From Planctomycetota bacterium (GTDB lineage Bacteria > Planctomycetota > PUPC01 > JACPCR01): a stretch of DNA of 20,595 bases. The stretch lies in NCBI GenBank assembly GCA_030740295.1, contig JASLXP010000761.1:1-20595 (forward strand), in the 5' to 3' direction. Below the pieces are notes generated by a model that worked only from the letters and a program-made list of their open reading frames with translations, was not told the origin of the DNA and searched no databases. This document shows positions 9,019-16,517 of this stretch, piece after piece. How positions within the stretch are numbered: the stretch's first letter is position 1; every line of letters starts with the position of its first letter. Both the position numbers and the translations under genes were made by a program.

Positions 9019-9276
9019 GTGCTTAACCAGGCTTCTGAGGCGACAAAACAGTCTCTGATACCAATCATGATTAGTCTGGCCTGCGTTGGGCTCATCCCTG
9101 CAGGCTTGGGGCTGTACTTGATGAAACATGACAATCTGTTGGTTCGATATGCTTTTCCTCATTCCGAAGCGATCCCACCTCCGATCTCCAGCGCTGACCG
9201 CAAGAGTTCTCAACCCAGGCGAGAAGAACATCCCGACCAGAAGTATGCACCACCAGGTTACTTCGACAGCCCATAG
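9019..9276 (+). CDS. Doubtful small membrane protein or gene remnant
   Basis: A GTG start gives 85 residues with one hydrophobic stretch (about residues 12-35, 'SLIPIMISLACVGLIPAGLG') followed by a polar, proline-rich tail. The frame is open upstream to a stop near 8955 but has no ATG, and no ribosome-binding site precedes the GTG. The stretch before it encodes charged helix-like sequence in two different frames ('LIRLQRRERKLVKL' in one, 'TRQIKQQTSRVLNQ' in the other), which may mean an old frameshift in a once longer gene. I recognise no family. It may be a decayed gene next to the intron insertion, or chance. Confidence 0.3.
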   Translation: MLNQASEATKQSLIPIMISLACVGLIPAGLGLYLMKHDNLLVRYAFPHSEAIPPPISSADRKSSQPRREEHPDQKYAPPGYFDSP

Positions 9277-9316
9277 CAATTCGCTCTTGTGCCGAGATAA
9301 ATCCGAAGTCTTGGGA

Positions 9317-9333
9317 ACGGGCTTGTAGCCCGT
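9317..9333. repeat. Short perfect hairpin upstream of the intron
   Basis: ACGGGCT-TGT-AGCCCGT is a perfect 7-bp stem with a 3-nt loop, 25 bp before the proposed 5' end of the group II intron. It resembles small REP-type hairpins rather than a terminator, since no T-run follows. Some group II introns insert next to hairpins, but the spacing here is too large to claim that. Confidence 0.45.
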
Positions 9334-9358
9334 GAAATTGACTGACGTCACCCAGTGG

Positions 9359-10301
9359 GTGCGAACTTCTTCAATGAAAGGAGCCACTAATCCCATCTGA
9401 CTAAAGCTCAGCCAGCAAGTCAGTAGTGAACCCGCATATTCAGTCCTGCACGGAATGGCTTCCATTTGCCACGCAGCTCGAAAGGGCGGACACAACGGAA
9501 GAAGCTTCCCTAAACGGATTATTGGGTATGAAGCCGGGCTAGCGAGAACGCAGGCCGCGTGATTGAGCCCCGAAATTTGTATAGTCGTGGTCCATAAGGA
9601 TAGTCCGGGCACGAAGCGTCCGGGCCAAAGTCGACAGTTTGAGCGAACTGGAAGACAGCAGTCCTGGAGGTGTTATCGCTGCGAATAAGACGTGTGGCGC
9701 ATCGCAGCACAGGCAAGCCGACTGGACACCACCGTGGTCCGAGAGCGGGGCATGCGTTCGAAGGGGTGACTCGGGAACTCGGGAGAGCCGGTTGTCTCCG
9801 AGCTGAATTAGTAATTGCGGTTTCAGGACACCAATCTGGGAAAACCAGAAAAGTCCCGGCACAGCCAGTCGGCAACAGACCTGCCGCGGCTGTGAGCCCG
9901 CAAGGGAAGACAAACAAAGGGGTCTACAGCATCGGTATCGGGGAGCAAGTGTAAAAAGCGAGCGACCTGAAAAGGGCTTCCGGCAGTCGTAGTTTTGCAT
10001 ATTACCTTGAAGGCGGGGAAGTGACGTCCAAGCGACCCGCTGGAGGAAAGGCAACACAGGGCATCTCGCTCTTCCGGACGGAACGAATGGAGAGACATGA
10101 GCTCACCAACATTCTTAACAGAAATCTGGAAGAACCCGCGCCTGCGTGCAGGCATAGACAGGGCAGAGATGCGGCCAAGGCAGAAGTGCCGAACGCTTCG
10201 TCAAGACTAAAACCCTTGACGACCGAGGAACCGGATGAGTTAATTGCTCACGTCCGGATCTGTGGGGGTTCCGGGGGGTAGCTCCCCCGGTTCTACCCGG
10301 C
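9359..10301 (+). mobile_element. Group II intron without intron-encoded protein
   Basis: The 3' end is well supported by domain V (10228-10260) and domain VI (10261-10298). The 5' end is proposed at GTGCG (9359-9363), the usual start of bacterial group II introns. The roughly 940 bp between has no long credible ORF and is rich in short GC stems, as expected for domains I-III. Domain IV carries no reverse transcriptase: the longest sense frames near 10021-10281 are short, and the last of them simply reads through domain V. The length fits an ORF-less intron that would depend on a maturase encoded elsewhere. The exact 3' splice site and the IBS/EBS pairings were not determined. It could also be a decayed copy with a damaged domain I. 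Confidence 0.6.
10228..10298 (+). ncRNA. Group II intron domains V and VI
   Basis: Domain V (10228-10260): the strand GAACCGGATGAG pairs with CTCACGTCCGGATC, leaving the usual two-base bulge before the basal stem and a TTAATTG cap. The canonical AGC triad position reads AAC, opposite A. Domain VI (10261-10298): a lower stem GGG/CCC, an upper stem CCGGGGG (10271-10277) with CCCCCGG (10284-10290), and an unpaired A at 10295 that is the likely branch point. The order and spacing match known bacterial introns. Confidence 0.75.
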
Positions 10302-10322
10302 GAGTCGACTTGCACGAATACC

Positions 10323-10871
10323 GTGAGTGAATGTCTCTCTCTGCTGTGTTTTTTTCTTTTAATTTCAATGGGGCGGAGCTCGCGCAAGCAGCCCAGTGCC
10401 AGCGTCATGCTCAGAAATCCAAAAAACACTATGCGCGGTATGCGGTTCCGTAGGCTCCTGAGACATAGGGTTGAGAGCGGTTTCGGTTCTCTCGGTGAGA
10501 AGTGGACGATTGCGGAGGATGATCGGGCACCGCAATCATGCTTAGCACTTCTTTTCACATCACTCCTGTCTAGGTGCTGGTCCGAGGGGGCCACAAGGCT
10601 GACTTTGGACCCAGAGACCGACACGAGCAATATATTCTATGAGGTTGGAGACGAGACCCGTTGTATGCATCGCATGCCCTCGCACCTACTCCATGACCTG
10701 GTTGAATGCGTCAGAATGTCATTCTCTGGTAGCCGCCCGTACCGATATCGGCCCCCGGGTATCCCAACTGAGGTATCCCTTTCACTAAGACCGTCGGTCA
10801 AGGGTAATCGCGCTGTCATCGACCTGACCTATCCCCCCAGGATGCATGACCAGCAGAATGCAACGAGCTGA
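10323..10871 (+). CDS. Hypothetical protein with orphan GspE/PilB-like N-domain
   Basis: The frame gives 182 residues from a GTG at 10323. Other in-frame starts are ATG at 10368, 10407, 10431 and 10440, and none has a clear Shine-Dalgarno sequence. Residues about 69-175 follow the pattern of the segment preceding the Walker A motif in type II secretion/type IV pilus ATPases: an 'LLFTSLLSRCWSEGATRLTL' helix-strand (the family reads 'll..Ai..gAsDiHiep'), then 'YEVGDETRCMHRMPSHLL', then 'TEVSLSLRPSVKGNRAVIDL' (the family reads '.RvS..Pt..GE.vvlR'). No Walker A or B follows, so it cannot be an ATPase. It starts about 20 bp after the intron end and converges on the next gene. Possible roles are a regulatory or adaptor domain, or a relic. 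Confidence 0.5.
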   Translation: MSECLSLLCFFLLISMGRSSRKQPSASVMLRNPKNTMRGMRFRRLLRHRVESGFGSLGEKWTIAEDDRAPQSCLALLFTSLLSRCWSEGATRLTLDPETDTSNIFYEVGDETRCMHRMPSHLLHDLVECVRMSFSGSRPYRYRPPGIPTEVSLSLRPSVKGNRAVIDLTYPPRMHDQQNATS

Positions 10872-10886
10872 AACGGAAGCTCGTTG
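10861..10886. terminator. Perfect hairpin across the stop codon, possible terminator
   Basis: CAACGAGCT (10861-10869) and AGCTCGTTG (10878-10886) are perfect complements with an 8-nt loop. The stop codon of the GspE-like gene lies at 10869-10871, inside the hairpin. It sits in the 97-bp gap between convergent genes, where a terminator is expected, but no T-run follows on either strand. Confidence 0.35.
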
Positions 10887-10968
10887 AGAGGTGACCAAGA
10901 GGCGTTGATGCAACCATTCATTGAGTTGGGCAGGCGCCCTTTTCAGTCGCTGATTTTGGGTCGTTCTC

Positions 10969-13900
10969 TCATTCTCCCCACTCAATCTCCAGTCTGGGTG
11001 TGTACTTCACTTGATCGTATTCTGAGGCAATCACCTGGTTGCGTGTGTAATTGCCTTCATCCACAGAGCGGTCGACGACACTGGCGACGGCGAGGCCATA
11101 GTTCGGAGCTTTGCCTGACAGCCAGAGGGAAACGATCCCGGTCACATCGAATTTATACTCCAGAGGCGGGTTCACTGTGTCGCGCCCCTGGTCGGGCTCG
11201 ATAACGATGAACTTTGATTGCTGGCCGGTGTCCTTGTCGAAAGTGAAGCTGCCTCCCTGCCACTTGATGCCCTGGCTCGGGCTGTTCCAGGTGGCGGAGG
11301 TCTCATTCCAGGCAGTAGTCACCATCCAGGCCGCTGTCTTGGCTCGGCCGCGGCTACTGGGGTCCCAGATGAATATGCTGAAGGTGGCCTTCTTTACCTT
11401 CGCCGACTTTTTGATCTTGCCTTTTGCCAGATCGAAGTGAACGAGGAACGCGTTGTCCGTTTTACTCCTGCGCATGACGCGATTGTCTCGGCGCACCTTT
11501 CCAAGCTGTTTCGAGGATTTCGCATCGATAATCGTGTCGCGAACGAACGCGCGTCCTTGCAACACCTTCGTCTGAGTTTTGGTTTGGCCGGCCGTGCTGC
11601 TGCTTGATGCCCTGGTGTTGGCAGGCACCTCCCCTGCTTTTACATAGGCCGCGGGCTTTCGGCTCAGATCGCGTCGCGGGGTTCTGAAATCGATCAGTTT
11701 TTTCTTTGGTGCTGGTTTGAGCTTTGAAAGCTCATTGCCAAGCCGCACACGCAAGGCCCAGACGGCCTCCGGAGTAAGACCGGTGAAGTGCAGAACACCG
11801 GCATCCTCACCGCCTGTGAAGCCCGTGCCGCGAGCTTCGCTCTGCAGGCGCAGCTCCTGTCGAATGGCCCGTCCAATCGTCCATAGGGGCTCGCCGCTCA
11901 GTTGTTTCAACAAGGTGAAATACTCGGTGAGCTGCTGGCCGCGGCGCCAGACCTTGAGCCGAATGGAAGGTATCGGTTCGCGGCTGCCAACGTGAGCGCC
12001 GGGATAGAAGAGCGAGAGCCGGTCGGCCTGCTTCCACGAATTCGCCCGGCCGATGGTCTGCCAGGGCAGGTTGCCGTTGCTGCCGAGGGTCCAGGAATCG
12101 ATGCACCAGCCGATGGGCATGATGTTGCTGTTTTCGATGCCGTTTGCCGAACCGTAATCCACAACCATCTGCCCGTGCTCCTCGGCAAGATCCATCACCA
12201 TCCGGTGATACCGGCGAAACGCGCCGCCCACCACGTTGTAATCGAGAATGTGGTCGAAAGTATCGCGCTGCCACATGGGCCGGGAGATGTCACCGCGATA
12301 GACAAACTTCACATCGTGCTCGGTCCGATTCACACCCTCGTGGAACGCTTCGGCAAAGTAGCGCAGCGCCCAGTAATCCTGGAAGTTTGCGGGCTCATCC
12401 AGGAGCCAGGGAGACGAGCCTCTCGACCATCCTCTTCTCTTATAGTTGTTCTTATTGTTCTGGTAACAATGGAAGAGGGTCTCGTGCCACTGCATCCGTC
12501 TGAAGTGCTCGGCAAATTGCGCGGACGCATCGACGAATGCCTTTCGATAGCTCTTCGGAAAGGCCCGGTCGGCCCAGTAATCTCCGTTGTAGTTGCCCTC
12601 CATGGGGCTCGGCCAGTTTTCATGAAGCGGCAGGTAAAAGCATTCGATAGGCACCCCCTTGCGAGGCAGATCATCGAAAGCCGAGCCGTCAAAGTATTGA
12701 CCGAATCGGCGATCCCAATCACGAAAGCCGAGCTTGCTGCCATCCCAGCTCGGAGCGCATCCGCTGTCGATATTGCCGCTCTGCGAATAAGGCACACGAT
12801 TCAGAACCGTGCGGTGAAGGTGCGCGAGCCGATAGTAATCACGCTCGTTGCCCGGCAGGCTGTAACAGTTCATCTCGGGCAGAAAACTCAGGTGGTCAGG
12901 CAACGTAAATTCCCACACGGTGAGCGTGACCGGAAGAACCAGTGTGCCCGCATCTGTTTTCAGAACCAGGTTTCCCTGCAGATCGCCAGCAGGCGCATGA
13001 TGAGGCACGTAGACCTGGCACAGGAGGCTGCCGTGAGCCTGCTCCGGGATCTGTTCCACTGACGACGGTACCGAGAAGCCACCCTTTAAGGCCACCATCG
13101 GATCGGGCAGAAAACCCTTCTTCGAATTTACATGCCGGTATTCAAAGAAGGATTCACGGATGACTTTCTTGTCCTGCTCGAATTGAAGCGCCGGCCGAAC
13201 ATCGCTCACCGCGCCTTTGAACAGGACTTGAAAATCCACGAATTCGTTACGAGCCGCGTGCAGACGAATCCGTTTGTCCTTCGCATTCCAGAGATGGTTT
13301 GAGCTCAGATAGGCTGCCGTGCGGTCCGGGATCATCTTACCGCTCACCGGATGCACCTTGTCGACCGAATCGATGATGGCAACTTCAGCATTGCCAAGCC
13401 TGGGCAGGGCGCCGCCTGCTCCCCTCGTCAGCGCCGGCGGCTGTCCCGGCAGTCGCGCCACCTGCTTCGCGGAAACTTTGAAGCTGTATGTGGCCTCCGG
13501 ACCGATGTTGCCGGCCCGGTCGACAGCACGGACGGCGAAGGACGCTGACTGGCCGGGCTGCAGTTTCAGATCACGCACACGCATCTTCACCGTCTCGCCG
13601 GCTTTGCCTGCGATTGGGATCAGATATCGCGGCACCTCTTTGCCGTTTGCCTTGATATGAAACCCCAGCGTGCCCGCGTCTCCGGTGTCTTCCGGCGTGC
13701 TCCAGGAAAGCCATGCTTCGCCCGCGGGCAGATCTTTGACGTCTGCTTTGAAACTGCTCGGCGCGGCCGGCGCCTGCTTGTCCTCCTTGCCAAGAAAGAC
13801 CGTGAAGTACGGCGCGTTCTGTTTGCCACCTTCACTGCTGTAAATAAACCGGTTCGGATAATTGCGATACTTGAAAGACTCACCGTTTCGTATCCATTCC

Positions 13901-15336
13901 GAACCGGTATCGTCGAAAATCAGAAATCCGTAGCTGATGCCCGCAACCCGCGCGGCCATCACATCCACGCCCACAGCGAATTTCTGCCGGCGCTGCGCGT
14001 CAGGTTTGAACGAATCGGCCGTCCGCCAGATGGTGTTGCCTTTGCCGAGCATGACGCTGCACAGGTCGCTGCCCGCATGGGCCCAGGGCACGTCGGGATG
14101 CCGCTTGGCCTTGTGTGACGAGCTCCCGTTCTGATCCTTATACGACGTCGCCGTGCCTTCATACCATTCCGAAGCAAAGGAGCTCACCGTCATTCGATGC
14201 AAAATCTCATTCCCCGAAAGCCTGACGTGCAGCGTTGCGCCGTTGATGATGCGTCCTTTCAGCTTGGACGGATCGATATCGAGGAGCGACATCTCCTGAA
14301 TGGACTTCACCTTTAACTTGCTCGCGCCGCCCAGATTATTGGTCGCCTCCGACCCGACATTTGAAAACCAGGTGTCACGGGTCACATCCACTCTGACCTT
14401 CTCGCCGGTCGGGGCTTTCACGGTCGCAGCGGCCGGCACTTCAGCTTCAGTAGCATCTGCCACTTTCAGAGGAAGCCCTTGAATGACCGTCCGCTTTACC
14501 TCCGCAATCTTTTGCACTGAAAGCCATCCGCGCAGCAGGTATCCGCTGTTACGAAGATTCTCAGTCGTGGGCGCAGAGTTAGCCTCTGTCCCAAGCGAAG
14601 ATGCCGTCGGGTGCACATTGTTTTTGCCGAGCAGGGTGCCGTTCCAATCGTTCGGTCGCCGCTTGAGGATCTCTTTCTCGTAGTCAATCAGAGGCAGTCC
14701 ATTCGCTTTGGCAATCTTTCTTATGACAGCGCTGTAATCCCGCGCCGCCTGCAGCCGTGCATAGTGAGGAGGAATGGTGGAGACGATCAATAGAGTGCCG
14801 TTATCCAGGATCAGCTTTACCGCACGATTCAAATCCTTCTCAAAAGCAGAGACAGAGCGACGAGCCGATACGTCGTTCGTGCCCAGCATCATCACCACCA
14901 TCTGTGGCCTGTATTTTTTCAGCATGTCCGCCAGCGCCGGCATCTGCCGCTTGCCGCCGCGCAGCATCTCATCCAGCCGGATGCCGCTGCACGCGGTGTA
15001 AGACCGTCCACCGGCAGGATGATCAAAAGAAGCGAGATGCCAGCCATCGGAATCGTCTCTTTTATTCACATGCATCCACCGCAATACCGCTGTATCTGCT
15101 GCAGATTTTCCTTTGCCTCCCCGGGCCCATTGCCCATAAGGATTGGAGTAAGTGATCGAGTCACCGACCTGCAACACCACCCCGGCGCGGCCCTTGAAGT
15201 TCGCCGCGACTTTTTTCATAGAGTCGACATAATCCCATGCCTGCGGGATGGGGGTATCAGCGGCGAGTGAAGGAAGAAGAAGAAATTGAGAAGAAGAAAT
15301 CAGAAATACCGCAGTTGCTGCTAGTGCCCTGTTCAT
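10969..15336 (-). CDS. Giant secreted SGNH-hydrolase / DNRLRE / GH123-like fusion protein
   Basis: The product has 1455 residues with a signal peptide (about 1-26, ending LAA-DTP). Residues 50-285 form an SGNH/GDSL-type domain: GDS (58-60, candidate Ser60), GTND (152-155) and VHPT (His242). Residues about 314-516 look like a DNRLRE/CBM96-type module ('TNNLGGASKLKVK'), and 523-622 like an FN3 module. Residues about 641-1160 resemble DUF4091/GH123: an N-terminal beta-sandwich ('YVPHHAPAGDLQGNLVL') and a TIM-like barrel with an Asp980-Glu981 pair in 'WLLDEP', the kind of DE dyad used in GH123. Residues about 1270-1455 form a second DNRLRE module. SGNH domains deacetylate sugars and GH123 enzymes cleave beta-N-acetylgalactosaminides, so one exported protein might both deacylate and cut a glycan; this is inference. 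The start is the only ATG ahead of the signal peptide, and no strong ribosome-binding site is seen. Confidence 0.78.
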   Translation of the reverse strand: MNRALAATAVFLISSSQFLLLPSLAADTPIPQAWDYVDSMKKVAANFKGRAGVVLQVGDSITYSNPYGQWARGGKGKSAADTAVLRWMHVNKRDDSDGWHLASFDHPAGGRSYTACSGIRLDEMLRGGKRQMPALADMLKKYRPQMVVMMLGTNDVSARRSVSAFEKDLNRAVKLILDNGTLLIVSTIPPHYARLQAARDYSAVIRKIAKANGLPLIDYEKEILKRRPNDWNGTLLGKNNVHPTASSLGTEANSAPTTENLRNSGYLLRGWLSVQKIAEVKRTVIQGLPLKVADATEAEVPAAATVKAPTGEKVRVDVTRDTWFSNVGSEATNNLGGASKLKVKSIQEMSLLDIDPSKLKGRIINGATLHVRLSGNEILHRMTVSSFASEWYEGTATSYKDQNGSSSHKAKRHPDVPWAHAGSDLCSVMLGKGNTIWRTADSFKPDAQRRQKFAVGVDVMAARVAGISYGFLIFDDTGSEWIRNGESFKYRNYPNRFIYSSEGGKQNAPYFTVFLGKEDKQAPAAPSSFKADVKDLPAGEAWLSWSTPEDTGDAGTLGFHIKANGKEVPRYLIPIAGKAGETVKMRVRDLKLQPGQSASFAVRAVDRAGNIGPEATYSFKVSAKQVARLPGQPPALTRGAGGALPRLGNAEVAIIDSVDKVHPVSGKMIPDRTAAYLSSNHLWNAKDKRIRLHAARNEFVDFQVLFKGAVSDVRPALQFEQDKKVIRESFFEYRHVNSKKGFLPDPMVALKGGFSVPSSVEQIPEQAHGSLLCQVYVPHHAPAGDLQGNLVLKTDAGTLVLPVTLTVWEFTLPDHLSFLPEMNCYSLPGNERDYYRLAHLHRTVLNRVPYSQSGNIDSGCAPSWDGSKLGFRDWDRRFGQYFDGSAFDDLPRKGVPIECFYLPLHENWPSPMEGNYNGDYWADRAFPKSYRKAFVDASAQFAEHFRRMQWHETLFHCYQNNKNNYKRRGWSRGSSPWLLDEPANFQDYWALRYFAEAFHEGVNRTEHDVKFVYRGDISRPMWQRDTFDHILDYNVVGGAFRRYHRMVMDLAEEHGQMVVDYGSANGIENSNIMPIGWCIDSWTLGSNGNLPWQTIGRANSWKQADRLSLFYPGAHVGSREPIPSIRLKVWRRGQQLTEYFTLLKQLSGEPLWTIGRAIRQELRLQSEARGTGFTGGEDAGVLHFTGLTPEAVWALRVRLGNELSKLKPAPKKKLIDFRTPRRDLSRKPAAYVKAGEVPANTRASSSSTAGQTKTQTKVLQGRAFVRDTIIDAKSSKQLGKVRRDNRVMRRSKTDNAFLVHFDLAKGKIKKSAKVKKATFSIFIWDPSSRGRAKTAAWMVTTAWNETSATWNSPSQGIKWQGGSFTFDKDTGQQSKFIVIEPDQGRDTVNPPLEYKFDVTGIVSLWLSGKAPNYGLAVASVVDRSVDEGNYTRNQVIASEYDQVKYTPRLEIEWGE

Positions 15337-15375
15337 GGTGGTGGCCGTTCAGGTTATGGTTGGGGGGAAGTTGCC

Positions 15376-15403
15376 ATAGTCAGAAATGAGTTTCAGAAGT
15401 CAA
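15376..15403 (-). promoter_or_regulatory. Candidate sigma70-type promoter for the SGNH/GH123-like gene
   Basis: Reading on the - strand, TTGACT (complement of 15398-15403) is a 5/6 match to the -35 box. A poor -10 candidate, GACTAT (complement of 15376-15381), follows after 16 bp. The pair lies 40-65 bp upstream of the ATG. The -10 match is weak, so this is only a candidate. Confidence 0.25.
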
Positions 15404-15606
15404 GGTCCGTGCCTCTTCCGTTCCTCGCCGCGGGAGGGCCTCACCTCTTTTAGTTTGTCTCTACTACACCTCATTATCAGCCTGTTCCTCGAGTCCAATT
15501 CCCTTGATCCTCAATCCACATTGCGACGCCCGTTCGTTCCAGGAAGATTGCCGCAGCTCAAACTTAGGCCCCACGCAAGAATAACTTCCCATTTTGTTTG
15601 ACTGAA

Positions 15607-15682
15607 CATGTGCCACGGATTGCTTGCCAATCCGTGCGAGCAACGTGATCTGCACGGTTTGGCAAGCAAACCGTGGCACATG
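15607..15682. repeat. Inverted pair of REP-like hairpins (REPIN-like)
   Basis: Two 31-bp arms (15607-15637 and 15652-15682) are reverse complements with two differences, separated by 14 bp. Each arm is itself a hairpin: CACGGATTG/CAATCCGTG (15614-15636) and CACGGTTTG/CAAACCGTG (15653-15675), each a 9-bp stem with a 5-nt loop. The two differences between the arms form one base pair (A-T versus T-A), so both stems remain perfect. This is the arrangement of REP doublets spread by RAYT transposases, although no RAYT gene is in the window. Confidence 0.8.
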
Positions 15683-15746
15683 GCCGTCTTTCGAAAATGG
15701 GAAGTTCCTTTTGAGCGGTCCCTTACTCATTACTCATTATGCCCTC

Positions 15747-16304
15747 ATGAAATTCATAAAAAACTACATCTCCGACCTCCGAAATATCCTCGCCAGCGTC
15801 GATCCTGAAGCCGTCGAAAAAGCCATCCTGGAGGTGCAGGCCGCGGGCGAGCGCGGCAACTTCATCTACGCGTGTGGGAACGGCGGCAGCGCCGCGGTTG
15901 CCTCGCAGATGGTCGTCGACCTCATCAAAAGCGCGTCCCTCGAACGCGAGAAGCGTTTCAAAATGCTTGGCCTCACCGACAACGTCTTCACCGTCACCGC
16001 CTACTCCAACGACATCAGCTACGACGTCGTCTTTGAAGAACAGTTGAAGAACTTTGCACAGGAGGGCGACGTCCTCCTCGCCATCAGTGGGTCGGGCAAC
16101 AGCACCAACGTCATCAAGGCCGTGGAATACTCCAACTCCATCGGCTGCCGTACTATTGGCCTCACCACCAGCGAAGGCGGCAAGCTCAAAGACATCGTGG
16201 ACCTGCCCGTCCTCGTCCCATCCCCGCATATGGGCCGCCTGGAAGACTCGTTCTTCATCATCACGCACATCATCCTTTATGCGTTCATAGAAAAGGAGTA
16301 TTGA
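15747..16304 (+). CDS. SIS-domain sugar-phosphate isomerase-like protein (GmhA-related)
   Basis: The product is 185 residues from the ATG at 15747. The frame is open further upstream, but that part runs through the REP-like repeat and lacks family similarity, so I reject longer starts. A single SIS domain covers most of the protein: 'GNGGSAAVASQ' (44-54), 'ISGSGNSTNVIKA' and 'GLTTSEGGKLKD', as in phosphoheptose isomerase GmhA. The metal site differs: aligning by eye with E. coli GmhA (His61, Glu65, Gln172, His180), this protein has Gln54, Asp58, Glu166 and His174. It probably acts on a phosphosugar as isomerase or related enzyme, but sedoheptulose-7-phosphate is not assured. No heptose-pathway kinase or adenylyltransferase is adjacent. 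No ribosome-binding site is obvious. Confidence 0.8.
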   Translation: MKFIKNYISDLRNILASVDPEAVEKAILEVQAAGERGNFIYACGNGGSAAVASQMVVDLIKSASLEREKRFKMLGLTDNVFTVTAYSNDISYDVVFEEQLKNFAQEGDVLLAISGSGNSTNVIKAVEYSNSIGCRTIGLTTSEGGKLKDIVDLPVLVPSPHMGRLEDSFFIITHIILYAFIEKEY

Positions 16305-16336
16305 TTGCCAGTAAGCGGAAGTGTTGAAACACGGGT

Positions 16337-16402
16337 CGGAACTGGAGTCTCCGACTCAAGAACTCTGGATTCCAGCTACGATCATCTCCGCGCCACGCGG
16401 AG
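16337..16402. repeat. Hairpins downstream of the SIS gene
   Basis: In the 213-bp gap between convergent genes, GTCGGA pairs with TCCGAC (about 16337-16357). CTCCGCG-CCA-CGCGGAG (16386-16402) is a perfect 7-bp stem with a 3-nt loop. They are well placed for bidirectional termination but have no T-run, so they may be REP-type hairpins. Confidence 0.35.
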
Positions 16403-16517
16403 AGGCGATAGCCTTAAACCATAATTCTATTCCGTAAATGTTCGGCGAGCCCTGGCTTGCCGGGGCTGTCCCCGGGCGTGACCCAGAGTCATATCGTACC
16501 AGCCAATACCTGCCTGC

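Larger units (their letters stand above)
15337..15746. other. Divergent intergenic region
   Basis: About 410 bp separate the divergently read SGNH/GH123-like and SIS genes. It holds one weak promoter candidate (15376-15403) and the two-hairpin inverted repeat at 15607-15682. No supported gene was found; the open frame running into the SIS gene from 15624 is an upstream extension without a credible start. Confidence 0.6.

Noticed and set aside
8905..9612. 235-codon - strand frame over the small ORF and intron start
   Set aside because: Composition is Trp-, Cys- and Ser-rich without a domain, it crosses the proposed intron border, and it has no ribosome-binding site.
9539..10057. 172-codon - strand frame within the intron
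   Set aside because: It is antisense to the structured intron, rich in Leu, Arg and Cys, without family similarity; such frames are often mis-annotated in group II introns.
10021..10281. 86-codon + strand frame ending in EEPDELIAHVRICGG
   Set aside because: The end is only the translation of intron domain V, and the rest does not resemble a reverse transcriptase or maturase.
9359..10301. CRISPR, tRNA or rRNA content in the gene-poor stretch
   Set aside because: No regularly spaced direct repeats, no tRNA cloverleaf with CCA-type end and no rRNA motifs were found; the structure fits a group II intron better.
11902..13062. 386-codon + strand frame opposite the SGNH/GH123-like gene
   Set aside because: It is an antisense shadow of a well-supported gene with clear domains on the other strand.
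15624..15746. Upstream extension of the SIS gene to a TTG at 15624
   Set aside because: It runs through the REP-like hairpins, adds 41 residues without homology to SIS proteins and has no ribosome-binding site.
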